Shown: positions 11,656-28,410 of the stretch, piece by piece
Layout of the letters: the number at the start of each line of letters is the position of its first letter
Position numbering within the stretch: position 1 is the stretch's first letter
Assembly (NCBI GenBank): GCA_030248065.1
Contig: JASAMV010001644.1
Span: forward strand, 1-64,000
Direction: 5' to 3'
From: Rhynchonema sp. JSB1_4
Taxonomy: Eukaryota > Nematoda > Chromadorea > Monhysterida > Xyalidae
DNA: 64,000 nucleotides
Program-made: the position numbers and the translations under genes
Notes under the pieces: model-generated
Databases searched by the model: none
The model's input: the letters and a program-made list of their open reading frames with translations, nothing else
What the model was told of the DNA's origin: nothing

Positions 11656-11683
11656 ACTGACGATGACCTGATGCACCGCCCGC
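11656..11683 (+). repeat. Short dispersed repeat (GACGATGACCTGGTGCACCG family)
   Basis: CACTGACGATGACCTGATGC, one mismatch from the consensus core. Confidence 0.65.
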
Positions 11684-12061
11684 AATAAAACCAAGAGAAA
11701 CTGCAAGAAACAGGTCGAAACGGGTGACCACGAGCACGCTGCGCGACGAACATCTCATTTTTCATCACTTCGATTGTTATTGTTTCAGTTTTGTGGTGTT
11801 TTGTTGCTGCTTTTTGGCCGCTGTGTGCCTATTTCACGCAGCATAATCACTTGTAGCCAGACTCCCGAATTCGTTCACCGGTACTTTCTAACATTTTCAA
11901 TGTCGTGCATTTTGCTCTCTGACTTGTGCCTTGTCAAATTTTTAGGACAAAGCACAAATATCAGAATATGACTCCACCTGATACGTCGGTTTATGTCAAC
12001 ATCAGAATTTGACCACACCATTCGGGCCTGGAAATTCAGGGTCGGTCTTGTCAGGTCGTTT

Positions 12062-12252
12062 CTCACAAAACATTTTCAGCTGAAAATAGTCTTGCAGAGC
12101 ACCCACGTTGCTGCTGGTTTGAAGCATTTTGGTGGCTGCATAGTTTGTGTGTAATCGCGCAACGCAAAACGTCACTGCTCCGTCACTTTCCCGCTTTACG
12201 ACTCAAGGAAAAAATGACCAATTCTTATAAGGTCATTGTGCGACCAGCACAC
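12062..12252 (+). repeat. Dispersed repeat, copy 2
   Basis: Same-strand match to 1333-1525 over about 190 bp. Confidence 0.7.
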
Positions 12253-12398
12253 ACACACCATGACTCAAACCTGATCAATTTCCAATTTCAGCATCAGAAA
12301 TCTTTGTGGGAGGAATGGGCATATTGTGTGCGTTTTGTTTGCAAGCAGTGTGTCTTATGACATGCCCACCTTACATCTTGACTGGTTTGGTGTGAAAC

Positions 12399-14866
12399 AT
12401 GAGACCAAATGTAAACAGCGTGGAGCAAAACGCATCCAAGCGATTTGCCAGCAGACAAAGCCATCTGATGCCTCGTGTAAACAGTTCGCAATCGTTATTG
12501 ACATATTCAAACAATGGTAGTATGGTTAACATGATATCCGATCGCAGTGTTCGCGGTATTTCGCTCAGGTTTGCTTCATCCCACACTTTTCAGTCTGATC
12601 AACGGAGACCCTAAAAATATTGCAACCATACAGTATGAGAACAAGGTGACGGTAAGCAATTGGTTTATCAACGCAATAGCTGATTCGTTTTATTTTTGTC
12701 TGTTTTTCAGAGATCGCAGACAATGTCGACTGATGTGCAACCTACAATACTTTACAGTATGTGACGAACGATATTTGCGAGTCCATCCTGCGACAGGGAA
12801 ATGTGCTATAAAGAATCGTAAGCTGTTCAACCCAGGGTTGGGCAAAAATCTTTTTTTTCAAAAAATCGTTTTTTTAAACGCCCAGGTGACCAAAACATGC
12901 CCTCAAAAAAATTGGAAAACGCTCATGTTGGGAAGAAAACGTGGTTAAATGAAATAATTCTGAGGTAAACTGAACGGGTTTCAACCCTTTTCTAGCCAGT
13001 TGTTAAGATCCCAGATCAGACCTGCATCATGGGACCAACTTTGGCCGGGGTCATCACTGAAAGTCAAACTCCGTATATCGACGTATCTCGACAAAGTAAA
13101 AATTGGTCGAAAATTTTTTGAAAAAAATGGAACAAAAAATTAATTTTCCTTGATAATCAGGGTACTTTCCCTGAAAAATCTGGGAAAATCAAGGAAATTC
13201 AGGATTTAAAAAAGCGAAAAACGGCCCAGGCCGGTTTTTTTGGTGGTGTTTTTTTGCCCAACGCTGGTTCAACCATACAGGTTCATAAGGTTCATTTATT
13301 GTTCAGTAACTTTGCACCAAAACGCATAACTCTGCTCATATCAGCCCCTGATCGACCGAAACAGACTGCAGGGAATCTAGGGTGTACAGTTGCCTGGATG
13401 AGCATAATTTTGAGAATAGAAATCTGATACTGGATTACGGTTTGATCTATACTTTGTTTATGTACATACACATACACGCATGAACGCGAGCCAACCCATA
13501 TTTCTTTAGATTTTTCAATTGAGAAATGCTCGCGTAACGGCTTTTTGTGAACAGTGGGCCAATGCCATCAGCGCAGCGCAGCAGCAGTGGTTTCTCGCGA
13601 AAGTTCACATCATACTTTAATGGCGGAATCGATACCAAATTACAACTGAACTGCGTTTACCTTGTTGTGTCATTATAATTCAAAATCCAAATTTGTCCCC
13701 GACTTCATCTGCTCAACCTATACATATGTACGACGCTTATTCATGATTTTTCCGCAGACCCCAAACAGCAGAGCACGAAGACGCGAGCCAATCAAGTCCA
13801 GTGATATTTAAAATTGCGCGTTTTCTTTTGTTATGCAAAATGCGAGGGTGCCACTGGGCCACACATCTACTTCTCACAGATCCACAACGATGCATCACAC
13901 ATTCTACAAATCATTTCGCTAACTTTGGATTTCTGTCAAGTGAGAAGTTCAAGCCACGAGATCGAACGTTGTGCTTGCAGTTAATGGAACATTCATCTTG
14001 GCTTTCATCAAGCGAATCAGTCGGCGATAGTTATCGCGTGTTCATACCAATTTCGTCAATCCATCAACAGGTTTAAAGCGGCGCTGTCAACAGGCTCCCG
14101 TACGATTGTGAGCAGACCTGTAGATAGTTCTGGACCACTTCCCCAAATTTTTTGTCTGAGCCGAATCATTTGAGTGAGGGAAACACTCAAACTGAGCAAA
14201 CACCCCCAGTTTATTTTGGGGTGCAGTAAGGAGTGGTCTGCGCACTCACGTTGCGCGTGCACTGTGGCTGGTTGACTCAGGTATGCGGCAGCACTGACAC
14301 ACAGAAGCAAACACGTGCGGCGATTTACTTTGGTAACGAAGCCACAACATCGAGATCAGAAAAAAGCGCTCAGGATGAACTGATTTAATGCATGTCAGAA
14401 CCAAAAGCACCGAAAAAGAGCGGCAGCGTTGAACAACAATCTCCATCCATGATGATAGGAGATTACTGGTCGATAATGCAGCAAATGTGACACCATAAAG
14501 AACCAGTGCAGCACTCCAGTGAAGAAAGCAGAATACACAAACGTAACGCTGAGTCAGGCAATACTCGGATACGATGGCGTGAATTTTATCTAACCGCTGA
14601 AACGATAGAAACAACAAGACATGCGGTGTAATTTAAAAGTACATAAAGGGAAGATTGTCAAACGCCTGATTCGCGATTATTTCGAAAGCGCCAGTGTACA
14701 GGTGGGCGTGGCCATGGTTTTTGCGTCAATCAAAGACACGTTGGCCTATTTGAAAATCACAAGCTACTGTAATCTACATCAGTGCGTTCCACAAACTCGC
14801 CACGTTCACCAGACTGTGGTCCAACATGAGAAACGCCCAACGCATGTGAAACTATTTTCGCGATGA
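12399..14866 (+). CDS. Possible Tctex-type dynein light chain (tentative exon model)
   Basis: In-frame model: 12399-12516, 12569-12651, 12711-12756, then from 14619. The N-terminus is Ser/Asn-rich (MRPNVNSVEQNASKRF). The last exon reads LKVHKGKIVKRLIRDYFES, preceded across the junction by PTILYNM. This resembles the start of Tctex1 domains (Y-N-x-Y.., F.p.+V..II.d.le). The first introns are 52 and 59 nt; the third would be 1.86 kb and contain a hAT-like element (12833-13266), with a weak acceptor. The C-terminal half of the domain (RYK..V, SR.LWD) was not found, so either exons are missed or the family call is wrong. The frame after 14619 stays open to a TGA at 14864-14866. Confidence 0.3.
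12833..13266. mobile_element. hAT-like MITE, CAGGGTTGG family copy A
   Basis: 434 bp with CAGGGTTGG at the left end and CCAACGCTG at the right, flanked by the perfect 8-bp duplication GTTCAACC (12825-12832, 13267-13274). The interior is close to copy D at 62686-63178 (shared GGTTAAATGAA, CAACCCTTTTCTAGC, GGGACCAACTTTGGCCGGGG). Confidence 0.85.
13267..14618. other. No recognised gene on the plus strand
   Basis: In the tentative Tctex model this is intron. A 120-codon open frame on the minus strand (14598-14246) encodes a hydrophobic peptide but has no family match I can name. Confidence 0.4.
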
Positions 14867-15020
14867 AAATGAGAAAGAACACAATGTACATCACTGCGTA
14901 ACCATCCGACCCTAAACTGCAGAATTCAGATCTCGACAAAACGCGTGCTTTTCGAAATTGAAGTCAGATACAAAAAAAGCCAAAAAGCGTACCCAATAGG
15001 GACAGTGAGAATTTAATTGC

Positions 15021-15066
15021 AATATGTACATATGTACATACATATGTACATACATACATATGTATA
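15021..15066. repeat. ATGTACAT/CATA simple repeat
   Basis: Tandem and palindromic repeats of ATGTACATAC-type units. Confidence 0.9.
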
Positions 15067-15728
15067 CATCCGCTTAGCAGGTGTTCTTGAACAAAGGAAA
15101 CCGACAACGATGGTGACGCAACCTAATCAATTGCACGGAACATCGAAAGAAATGCTCAATCCAGGAGTCTATGCGGCGTTGTAGCTTCTGCGCTAGACAG
15201 AGTTCGGGATTAGGTTTTGCAAAGTTAATGGAAGAAGAAGAGATCATTTTGAGAATTTTTGAATGATTGGCATTCCACTTGCTCAATAGTCACATCAGAA
15301 TTGTTCTTTGGATACTGTATCTTGCGGCTGTTGAAAACCAAGAATTTATTTTTATGAACCTTTCCAAAGTGAAAATGAAAAAAAAATGAAAACTGAAAAT
15401 ATTCTGAAACACTAATCGATCAAAGCACTGAGAACTGAGCTATGTACATATGTAGGTACTGACTGATCAAGGCGCGATTCCTATTTTGCACACATTGGCT
15501 TATATACTGTATGTATAAGAATAACTACACCATTCGTTGTGAGAACGAATACGTTTTAAAATGACAGTGGGAAATGTCCAAACGCAGTAAACAAAACCAA
15601 AACCGAGTTCAACGTTTCACAGCATAGCTGCACCAAGCCGACTGAGGCCCGACACGGAGCAACAAGGACTGCACAATTGTTATTCGATAAAAGTGAAACA
15701 TTTCACGGAGCCACAGCCATTGGGTGGA

Positions 15729-15956
15729 ATTTTCGAAACGGTGTGAAGGTCAGTTGAGCGTAAAGGTCGGCGTAAGGTTCGGTCGAAAGCTCGGTCGGCG
15801 TAGCTCGGTGTAAACATGAAACATTGCCTGTTATTAACGTGGAATGTTTCAAGTTTACACACTGAGTTCAAGCACAAGGTCTATCACACTGAGCCGTCGA
15901 CCGATCTTTACACCGACCTTTACACCCAACTGACCTTTACACCGTTTCGAAAATAT
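15729..15956. mobile_element. Foldback element (ATTTTCGAAACGGTGT ends)
   Basis: Left arm ATTTTCGAAACGGTGTGAAG is mirrored by the right arm ending in ACACCGTTTCGAAAAT; the arms pair over ~90 bp as repeated GTAAAGGTCGG-like units. Non-coding. Confidence 0.75.
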
Positions 15957-16374
15957 CACACTACAACGACATAATCACAAGATTTTGCACTGCCTGCAAC
16001 AACGCCAGACTGTGTGCTCTCCGTGGTTGGAGAAATACTCGAGGCCCGTTGTCAAACGAACACAAAACTTTCCAAACTGCAAAACGTATACGACTGTAAA
16101 TTCGCCTTGATTCCTGCACAAAAGGTTGAGAGTCATCGACATCAACCCAGTCCTGGACAATCAGTCACGACGAGATTCCTACAACACCCGCATTGGAATC
16201 AAAGTACAGAGGTGCCACTGCAAGCCGTGAAGGCCAATGACGAAACAATGAAAACTCAAAAAGTGTTATTCGAGAAAAATATTGTGTTGAGATTTCGCAC
16301 AGATCACATTAATATCATGAAAACAGCCGAACAAGACGGACGAGCGGTTTCGATGTCTTCTTCTGTACTCCGCG

Positions 16375-16520
16375 ACTTTTCAGGCCCGGAAGTTGAGGCC
16401 CAACCTTTTCAGGGCCAGTTTTGCAGGCCAGGCTGATTCAGGCCCACATATTTGACCCATTTCTTGGCTTGGGCTTAGGCCCCAGCCGGGCCTGAATGGC
16501 CAGCTCTGAACCTGTGCCCC
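16375..16520. repeat. AGGCC-rich element, uninterrupted copy
   Basis: TTTTCAGGCCCGGAAGTT at the left and GGGCCTGAATGGCC..GAACCTGTGCCCC at the right. The same element occurs at 25895-26418, where it is split by another transposon; this copy is the empty-site version (ATTTGACCCATTT). Confidence 0.75.
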
Positions 16521-16863
16521 TGTACAATATTTCTTCGGTTGAAACAAACTGAATGTACGATAACAGACTGCGCCCCATCAAACTCTGCCTGTGTTTTTTT
16601 AATTTTGCTGCTTGACAATCAGTATGTTGCATCATGTTTGAAAATTGAGGAGCCGAGCACCACAAGGATTCATTCACATCGTGCCAGAAGCATACTGCAT
16701 TGCAGACGAGAATTGCGCACACTGTATCAGACCGGAGCTAGCCAAGACAAAACTACTAATGTTTTACCTGCAAATAGAAAATAAGCGCCCTTGCTTGCTT
16801 GTTCCCACGCAGTACCTGAGATGAGATGTATACCTACTGTACATGTATGTATGTACCTACATG

Positions 16864-17537
16864 CAGGGTTGGAATTAAAAAAAAATAAAAAATTTTTTGT
16901 AAAAAAATTTTTTTAGAAAAGTTGGCCACTTTTTATCTTAAAATTTTAAAAAGTAAGTCCACTTTTTTATTATTGTTCCACTTTTGTTCGTTATTTTCTG
17001 ACTTTTTTAAGGTAGAAAGGCATATTTTCATGTGTTTTATTGCCGATGATGCTCAAAAAATTGCCTGCGGCGCTTATATTTCAGTTTGAAATGGTGTTAT
17101 GTTGGACTCCTACAGTTCCCAGACACCCCAACAACAGCTGCACGTATAATGTAGGGCATTCCATATCGTAACACAAAGTGAGTATGGTGTGAGTTTTTAT
17201 CTCTCTTCAAATCTATCCCCAAATTCACAAACAGAAGGTTGGCCTTCCCTTGGTCATATGCAGTATGTACATATGTACTGTATGCCCACAATTACCTTCG
17301 AATTTCTCAAAGTCATGACCAAGGGGATTAGATCACAGGTGATTACGTAAACATGCAAGTCAGTGTAAAAGTTCTCTTTAGTGTCCCTCAAAACATACCT
17401 TACTAACATGCAGAAATTTCATTCTTCAAGAAACCAATTTTTTGGGGGTCCGGAATAAAAAAGTGATTTTTAAAAACAATTTAAAAAGTTTTTTTTAAAA
17501 AAGTTCGATAATAAAAAATTTTTTTAATCCAACCCTG
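16864..17537. mobile_element. hAT-like MITE, CAGGGTTGG family copy B
   Basis: 674 bp from CAGGGTTGG to CCAACCCTG with A/T-rich inner arms. Flanks CCTACATG and CCTAGGGT only partly agree, so the duplication has decayed or is unrelated. Confidence 0.75.
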
Positions 17538-17771
17538 CCTAGGGTATACGTAGTACATTCTGTGCATTACCGTTTGCCCTTAGCCTTGTTGCTCTTGTCG
17601 ATTTATAAATATCATACTGTCGGTTTCTGCATGCCCTGTTACATTGCGTAGGCTTGCTGATAAACCGTACATAAAATATTATCGCTGTTTGTGTTCTCTG
17701 TATTTGCGTTCTCAGCATTATTCTGCTTCCTGTGCACTATTTCAGTCGAATAAACCAAAATTCCAAGCAAA

Positions 17772-20700
17772 ATGGTGGTTGGAGACTTCTGCTCGGCAAA
17801 CCTACGAGATCTTCAGGTTTTTCTTGCCTTAAAGTCGATTTTCAGTAACTTTCTAAAAAAATTCAAAATTTTATTCTTATTTCCGCCAGGCCTGGAAATG
17901 TCAGGGTCTCGAGATTTCAAGCACGAGTTCGGACGCGGCGGTTCGTTTGTACGACGCAGCGAGCAGACAGTTCATTGGCGCCATCGATGACCCACAAATG
18001 GGGGGATTGCTTGCCACCGTGAAGAAAATGCATCAAGAGGATGGGGACTTTGGTGAGTGATTATTCGGACTTTTGAAATTATAGTCTGCTGAGATTGTCA
18101 GCTCTTGTTGTCAACAATCACGTATAATTTCTCGCGCTCATTTAGGGCTGCTTCAGTTGACCACTTCAGTTGACGATTTACCATCAGCCTTTTATTTATT
18201 CGTTTTACAAGTAAAAGCGCCTTTTCTGTTATATACTGCACGTAGGTAAAGGTGCTCGCTTTTCACGCAGCAAAGCTCAATCAATTTTTACTCAAGTCAT
18301 TCAAATCGACTTTGTTATCGTTCGAAATCGACTGATCATGATGAGGGGATCTGACGGGAGCGCATAAATCGGTGCACTTTGTCATCATTGTCAGAGTGGC
18401 AAGAACAAAAGTACCCACTGTCTTCCCCCCGCCTGTGCTGTTGTTGTCCTCATGCTGTTATCCGAGAGCAAGTCCCAATCAGAATTTCCAGCTCTCGGTC
18501 GTGCCCTGAGCGTGGCGCTCAACATGGCCGCCACGCGTTGGAGTCCGGAAATCGTCCAACTGGCCACCCAACTCGACTCAGACTTGAAGTCTGCGAAAAT
18601 GACCGAACGCGAGAAATTGCACTGTCGGGCGGCGTTGCAGATTAATCAGGCGTTGGTTGTTTGCTTATGCTTGGCATGAAACTGGAGAAGAAGACCAGTT
18701 GTGGATTTGTCCTGTTTGTTGTCTACCAGAAGGCAGTGAGGCTCCATGTTCAGCTTGTGATGCTTCACATCGACCGTTGTTTTACTGTGTCACATGGCGG
18801 CCATCTTGTGTTTAGGCACCACTGGACTACTGATATGCTTTATTCCTTTTCGTGGCTGACTTGTGGCAGGGTGTGATCAGATTTGAGCTTGAATCCTAAT
18901 TACCTACATATCTATTTTCTTTTTGTTCCAGAGACCTCAACCAAGCCGGCAATATTTACGATCAAATCCTGACTTCACATCCCAATGATCTGTTCGCCAT
19001 GAAAATGGCGCAACTTTGCTACCTCTTCATTGGTGACAGCCAATGCATGAGGGACAGTGCAATGAGAGTGATTCCGAAAATGGATAAAAGCATACCCCTG
19101 GCTAGGTGTGACCTAGTTTTCCTATTTTTCTTCAATTTAATTGCTCTTTAAGCATGGAAATGTTTATATTTTTCGCACAATTCTCCAGTTTCGCGTACGG
19201 ACTGAGCGGATTTGGCCGTCAGGAGTGCCACGAATACAGTGAAGCGGAAAAGGAGACAAAATTGGTGAGGGAACTCAATAATAAAGTCAAATTGGGTTAA
19301 AAACAGATTCAGCAAACCCGACAGAATTCGGGAATTCCTTGTTTTCCTTGAATAATCAGGCACTGCAAATGAACCCTCAAGACGCGTGGGCGCAACACGC
19401 GCTGTCCCACATTCACGAAATGCAACATCGAGCAGTGGAGGGCAGGGATACACTGATGAAGACTGTGGACAATTGGAAGGTTGGGTCGTTCAGAAAGTTT
19501 GAGTTGTGCTTGTCGCATACGAACAGCGTTGTGAGATACACATCGCCGATCTTTTGTCACTTTGGTGGCGCGTTCTGTGAATTACAACATGTTGGGGAAA
19601 GCTGGCAACAAAGCGCCCAGGCCGACCAGCAGCGGATTGGGCTTGATTGACCCACGATCAGCGCGAACAACATACAGTAGGTACACCAGCGGCCTTCGGT
19701 CTAGAGCACCCCCCAGCTATGGCCCCCGTTATTCGAGATTCACCTTTCACCTTGTCTGGTAGAATAAAGGTTTCCTAATGCACCAAGCAAGTCACCAAGA
19801 AAACACGTTCATGTTCCATTTCCCTTCGCAGCCGTGCAACATGCTTGCCTGTCACAACACCTGGCATTTGGCGCTGCATCATATCGATTTGGGTGAATTT
19901 GATTGCGCCATGCAGCTGTTTGATGAACAGGTTGGCTGATGGATTTCACGAATAAAATTGGACTAGGAGACAAAATTTTAAATCATAAACTGCATGCTAC
20001 AATTTTCTAGATCAATTCTACGCTGAGAGCGGGTAATGATGAATTTGAGGTCTCTGATGCCGCTTCGCTCTTGTACCGACTGAAAATTGAAGGTTGTGAT
20101 GCGTTCAGGGACGATCAAGCAGAGAAGGGGGAACAGCGAATATTGTTATTATTGTTGCTACTCGTGGGAAACGAATTCAAATCGTCAGCAGAGTCCCCTT
20201 GATTTTTCAGGCTACACATTCTCTCGCCACAAATGGTCGTCAATGTTGGAATTGTCCCGTCCCCACGTTGATGAGCACTCGAATCCATTCTATGACTCGA
20301 TGATTTATTTGGCGATTATCGGTGCTGAGGACATGAAGCTCAGGGAGCAATTCATGGAAAGTTTTGAAAATGAAATCCGCGGAGTTATTTGGTGAGTTTG
20401 GGTAGTTCAATTTTTTGTTAATTTTTCTCAGGCTGTGAGCTTTTCGGCGAGGGAAAAAAGAACGTCAACTCGTGAGATACAATGTTGCCCTGCTTTGGTG
20501 ACAAATGTCCTTCTTTTGCAGCAAGACAACCCACGCTCTACGAGATAAATTGTATCTCGCCATGGCTGCGTATCAAGATGGCGATTTCAGTGAAACCGTG
20601 AAAGTTTTGTGGCCAATTCGATCGCAGCTGTGTAAACTTGGAGGCAGCAACGCGCAGGTTTACCTTTTTGACAGGTTTTGGTGAAATTTAACTGATGGTC

Positions 20701-20979
20701 ACCCGGTCCACCGCTTAATTCTCCTTCCAGCGAGATATGTTCACCCAAATCCTCACCGATGCGTGCATTTGCGCTGGAGATTTCGCCAAGGCCAGGTTCG
20801 CCATAAATTTGTAACTGCTTTGGATTTTATTTTTCTGAATTTTCATTCCTTTTTTCACACTTTTCTGCATAATTCCACATCGCTTCAGAGAGCTCATCTC
20901 TCAACGCGAAGCATTTGGTTGTGGCTCTGGTTTGGTGGCCAGAATGAATGCCAAACTCAGTGCAGCTCAGAATGACTGA
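17772..20979 (+). CDS. TTC38: Tetratricopeptide repeat protein 38, copy 1
   Basis: Twelve exons: 17772-17816, 17890-18052, 18492-18651, 18932-19105, 19189-19264, 19360-19479, 19832-19930, 20011-20092, 20211-20391, 20522-20657, 20731-20795, 20889-20979; 463 residues (human TTC38 469), every join in frame. Family blocks in order: AWKCQGLEIS near the start, KMTEREKLHCRA, HPNDLFAMKMAQLCY (TPR-like helices), NPQDAWAQHALSHIHEM, NMLACHNTWHLALHHID, LLYRLKIEG, HKWSSMLELSRPHVDEHSN and QLCKLGGSNAQ..MFTQIL. TTC38 proteins are helical-repeat proteins without a defined catalytic role. Donors at exons 3 and 6 are GTTGGT/GTTGGG. An AATAAA lies at 21134. Followed in tandem by a second complete copy. Confidence 0.93.
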
Positions 20980-21133
20980 ACTCCGATGACTAAAGTGCAT
21001 CAACATTTGCATTCATTAATCTGGATTCAATCATTTTCTTGGATGATTCTTTTTGAGTGTTGAATTTGTGAACTATGTAAACTAAAACATTATTATGCGC
21101 TTTTACTCCTTGTGCACCTGAAAAACCAATCTA

Positions 21134-21139
21134 AATAAA
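21134..21139 (+). other. Poly(A) signal AATAAA of TTC38 copy 1
   Basis: AATAAA 155 nt after the stop codon, in the expected orientation. Confidence 0.6.
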
Positions 21140-21672
21140 CAGTGCAACACAATGGATAACTTTAACACAGCCAAAAGAAAGGAAAATCACGTTGACGAAC
21201 TTCAGAGGGAAAATTAGAAAATACAGTCAGAAAATGACATTTTCCGACATGACATTTTCAAGCTTGTCCAGGTGTGGCATTGACTTGTAGATTATGTCAG
21301 CAGCAAAGCTTAATCAATGGTCGAAATCGCAAAACGCTGCGGTAGATCCAGCAACGTTCAAGCTTAGCGGAACCTACATAGACGATTGTTTTTGTTTTGT
21401 ATTTGCGTTGTTGTTTTTGTGTTAAAAATGCTGATTGGCGGCAGAATTGCGTGATCAGCAGGTTAAAGTCTGATTTCCAACAGCACTTATCATAGTTTTA
21501 CTCAATTTTGTTCTTTGCCCAACAAACGCAGACTTATACGCTCTCACAGACTTGGAAATGTTATCGACATCGCTCTAAAACGTTATCGTCGTTTGTTTTG
21601 TCTGTCTGTCTGTTTCACTTTCTTGGCGTTTTATCACGTACAATTCCTTTTCGACCCATTATCCCGCGCAGT
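21140..21672. other. Spacer between the TTC38 copies
   Basis: About 530 bp that must contain the promoter and 5' UTR of copy 2. No TATA box or other element could be assigned. Confidence 0.5.
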
Positions 21673-26744
<5,072 letters not shown>

Positions 26745-27002
26745 ACATGGTGGTTGATTTGATTGCAAGATATAAAAATGTACACTTACATATGTTTGGC
26801 CAAAAAATGTCCCAATTGGATGATTATTTTCGGAGCTGTTGCGATGAATATGATAATTTATTACAGTAGCTTCATTCCATTTATACCTTTTCTTATCTCA
26901 TCGTTCGTTGTAGAACGTACATTACAAGTGAGGCGCGCCACTTGATAAAGGAATCAAGAAGAAGCATTATGTATAGATTGTCAGTGTTCATGTTTATCTT
27001 AA

Positions 27003-27008
27003 AATAAA
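27003..27008 (+). other. Poly(A) signal AATAAA of TTC38 copy 2
   Basis: First AATAAA after the stop codon (about 260 nt downstream). Confidence 0.5.
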
Positions 27009-27278
27009 TTGTCAAAAATTATCATCGATAGCTTTGTGGAAACTGAAGCATAAATTTTCGTCATTCCCCAGGGCACGATCGGGTATGTCGACAGGTTTCG
27101 ACTTGTTTTGGTGGACACAGCGCTTCAACGCTTGAGAGTGAGCTTGACTTTGTTTTGTGACTTCCACCCATTATGCCCGTTCCATTTTATGCACGTTCAG
27201 CACAAAAACATCTCATTGGTCAATTCTCACTGCTTTTGCCAACATGATTATCAGAAAGCCAACAAAAGTAAAAAGTTC

Positions 27279-28259
27279 ATGTCCACACTAATTCCCTGCT
27301 CCATTATCTTGCTGCTGTTTATGACCGGCACTGATATCTCAAAAGCTGAAAATGCTTCAAGGACAGCTCAATCGCCGATTTCCAACAAAACATCATATTC
27401 TGACGAAAAAGACGATTCTTTCCAACTACCCATCTGGGCATACATAACCATCGGAACATCTCTGACACTAATTGTGACCCTGATATTAGTAACCGCATGC
27501 TGTTGCCTGCGCAGAAAAAGAAAACGAAAGAAGTTTGATCAAAATCCAGTAATCAAGCAATTGCCAACTGAAAGTACTGAATCCGCTGAACCAATCTGGC
27601 TCCAACGCAAAAATGCTCGCAATCGAATTCTGCCGGTCTGTGATTGCGTCATTTTTTTGATTTCTGTTTCCTGAAACAGCAAATCTTGTTACTTCTATTT
27701 TTAGAACCCGACACCCAACCGCAACGTTGACCATGACATATCCACAACTGTGTGCGTGCCCCAATCACCCACACGAAAAGCAGCTGAATACGAGTTCGCT
27801 CGCTCATTATCACCGTGGAGGTTGCGAAATTTTCTTTTTGACTTATTTTCGACATGTTTAATTTGTTTACTTATTTTAGTCTGATGATCCATAACTCGTT
27901 CTATTTATATTATTTTCATATCGGTCACGTTTTGTTTTTATACTTTTTTAATACGGCTTCTGTTAGAGGAAATTTGGCATTTTATGTCTCAGACTATCTG
28001 TTGTGCCAAACCAAGTCGAATTCTGAACCCTGCGTAGCGAGGATTAAAAACATCTCATTCTTTTAGCAAGAGCAAAGTGAGCGAGGTGAAAACCGCCAAT
28101 AATCAAATGGAGAACGCTTCACAAACCAAACAAGAACAGAAAGAAGGTGCGAGAATGTTCAGCCTACCTTGGCCCACATTCTCAAAAGGGCCACCGGTGG
28201 TGGTTGCGCAACAGCCCCCGGGTGGCGCTTTCGAGAATCTGGGCCTTTACTGGAAGTGA
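27279..28259 (+). CDS. Single-pass membrane protein, unrecognised
   Basis: Three exons join in frame: 27279-27635, 27705-27820, 28067-28259; 221 residues. The N-terminus is a signal peptide (MSTLIPCSIILLLFMTGTD), followed by a ~30-residue Ser/Asn-rich ectodomain with NAS and NKT sequons, a membrane helix (IWAYITIGTSLTLIVTLIL), then CCCLRRKRKRKK and a ~140-residue cytoplasmic tail with PTPN and QSPTRK. The TM-Cys-basic layout resembles synaptotagmins and small adhesion receptors, but no C2, PDZ-binding or other domain is visible. An AATAAA overlaps the stop codon. Function unknown. Confidence 0.6.
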
Positions 28260-28298
28260 ATAAATCACGAACATCAGTCTGTGTTAATTAATGTTTCA

Positions 28299-28410
28299 GA
28301 AACCGACAGTCCCGAAATCAATTGGGTGTGGAGCTGGAAGTTTTGGTAAAGTGTACAAATATACAATTATGAACGTGTTAAGCTCCCTTGACCAACTTTT
28401 GGGGATGCCA
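28299..28410 (+). other. Kinase glycine-loop-like fragment
   Basis: After an acceptor (TGTTTCAG) one frame reads KPTVPKSIGCGAGSFGKVYK, the pattern G-x-G-x-x-G-x-V of a protein kinase P-loop. The frame ends at TGA at 28414-28416 and no other kinase motif follows. It is not in frame with the gene just upstream. Chance or a remnant. Confidence 0.2.

Larger units (their letters stand above)
11379..12398. other. Spacer with repeats
   Basis: Lies between the SMIM15-like start (-) and the tentative Tctex-type gene (+). It holds a short dispersed repeat at 11656-11683 and the second copy of the 190-bp repeat at 12062-12252. No convincing exon. Confidence 0.5.
14867..17771. other. Gene-poor spacer with repeats
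   Basis: Contains an ATGTACAT-type simple repeat (15021-15066), a foldback element (15729-15956), a GGCC-rich element (16375-16520) and a hAT-like MITE (16864-17537). Overlapping open frames on both strands at 15975-16436 are not recognisable. Confidence 0.5.

Noticed and set aside
14246..14939. Hydrophobic minus-strand open frames, possibly a chemoreceptor
   Set aside because: No seven-helix layout, no consistent exon chain and no recognised motif; they overlap the tentative plus-strand gene.
16014..16436. 140-codon plus-strand open frame
   Set aside because: The minus strand is also open here, the frame runs into the AGGCC-rich repeat, and no family is recognisable.
27279..28259. Synaptotagmin
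   Set aside because: The TM-Cys-basic segment is similar, but there is no C2 domain in or after the gene.
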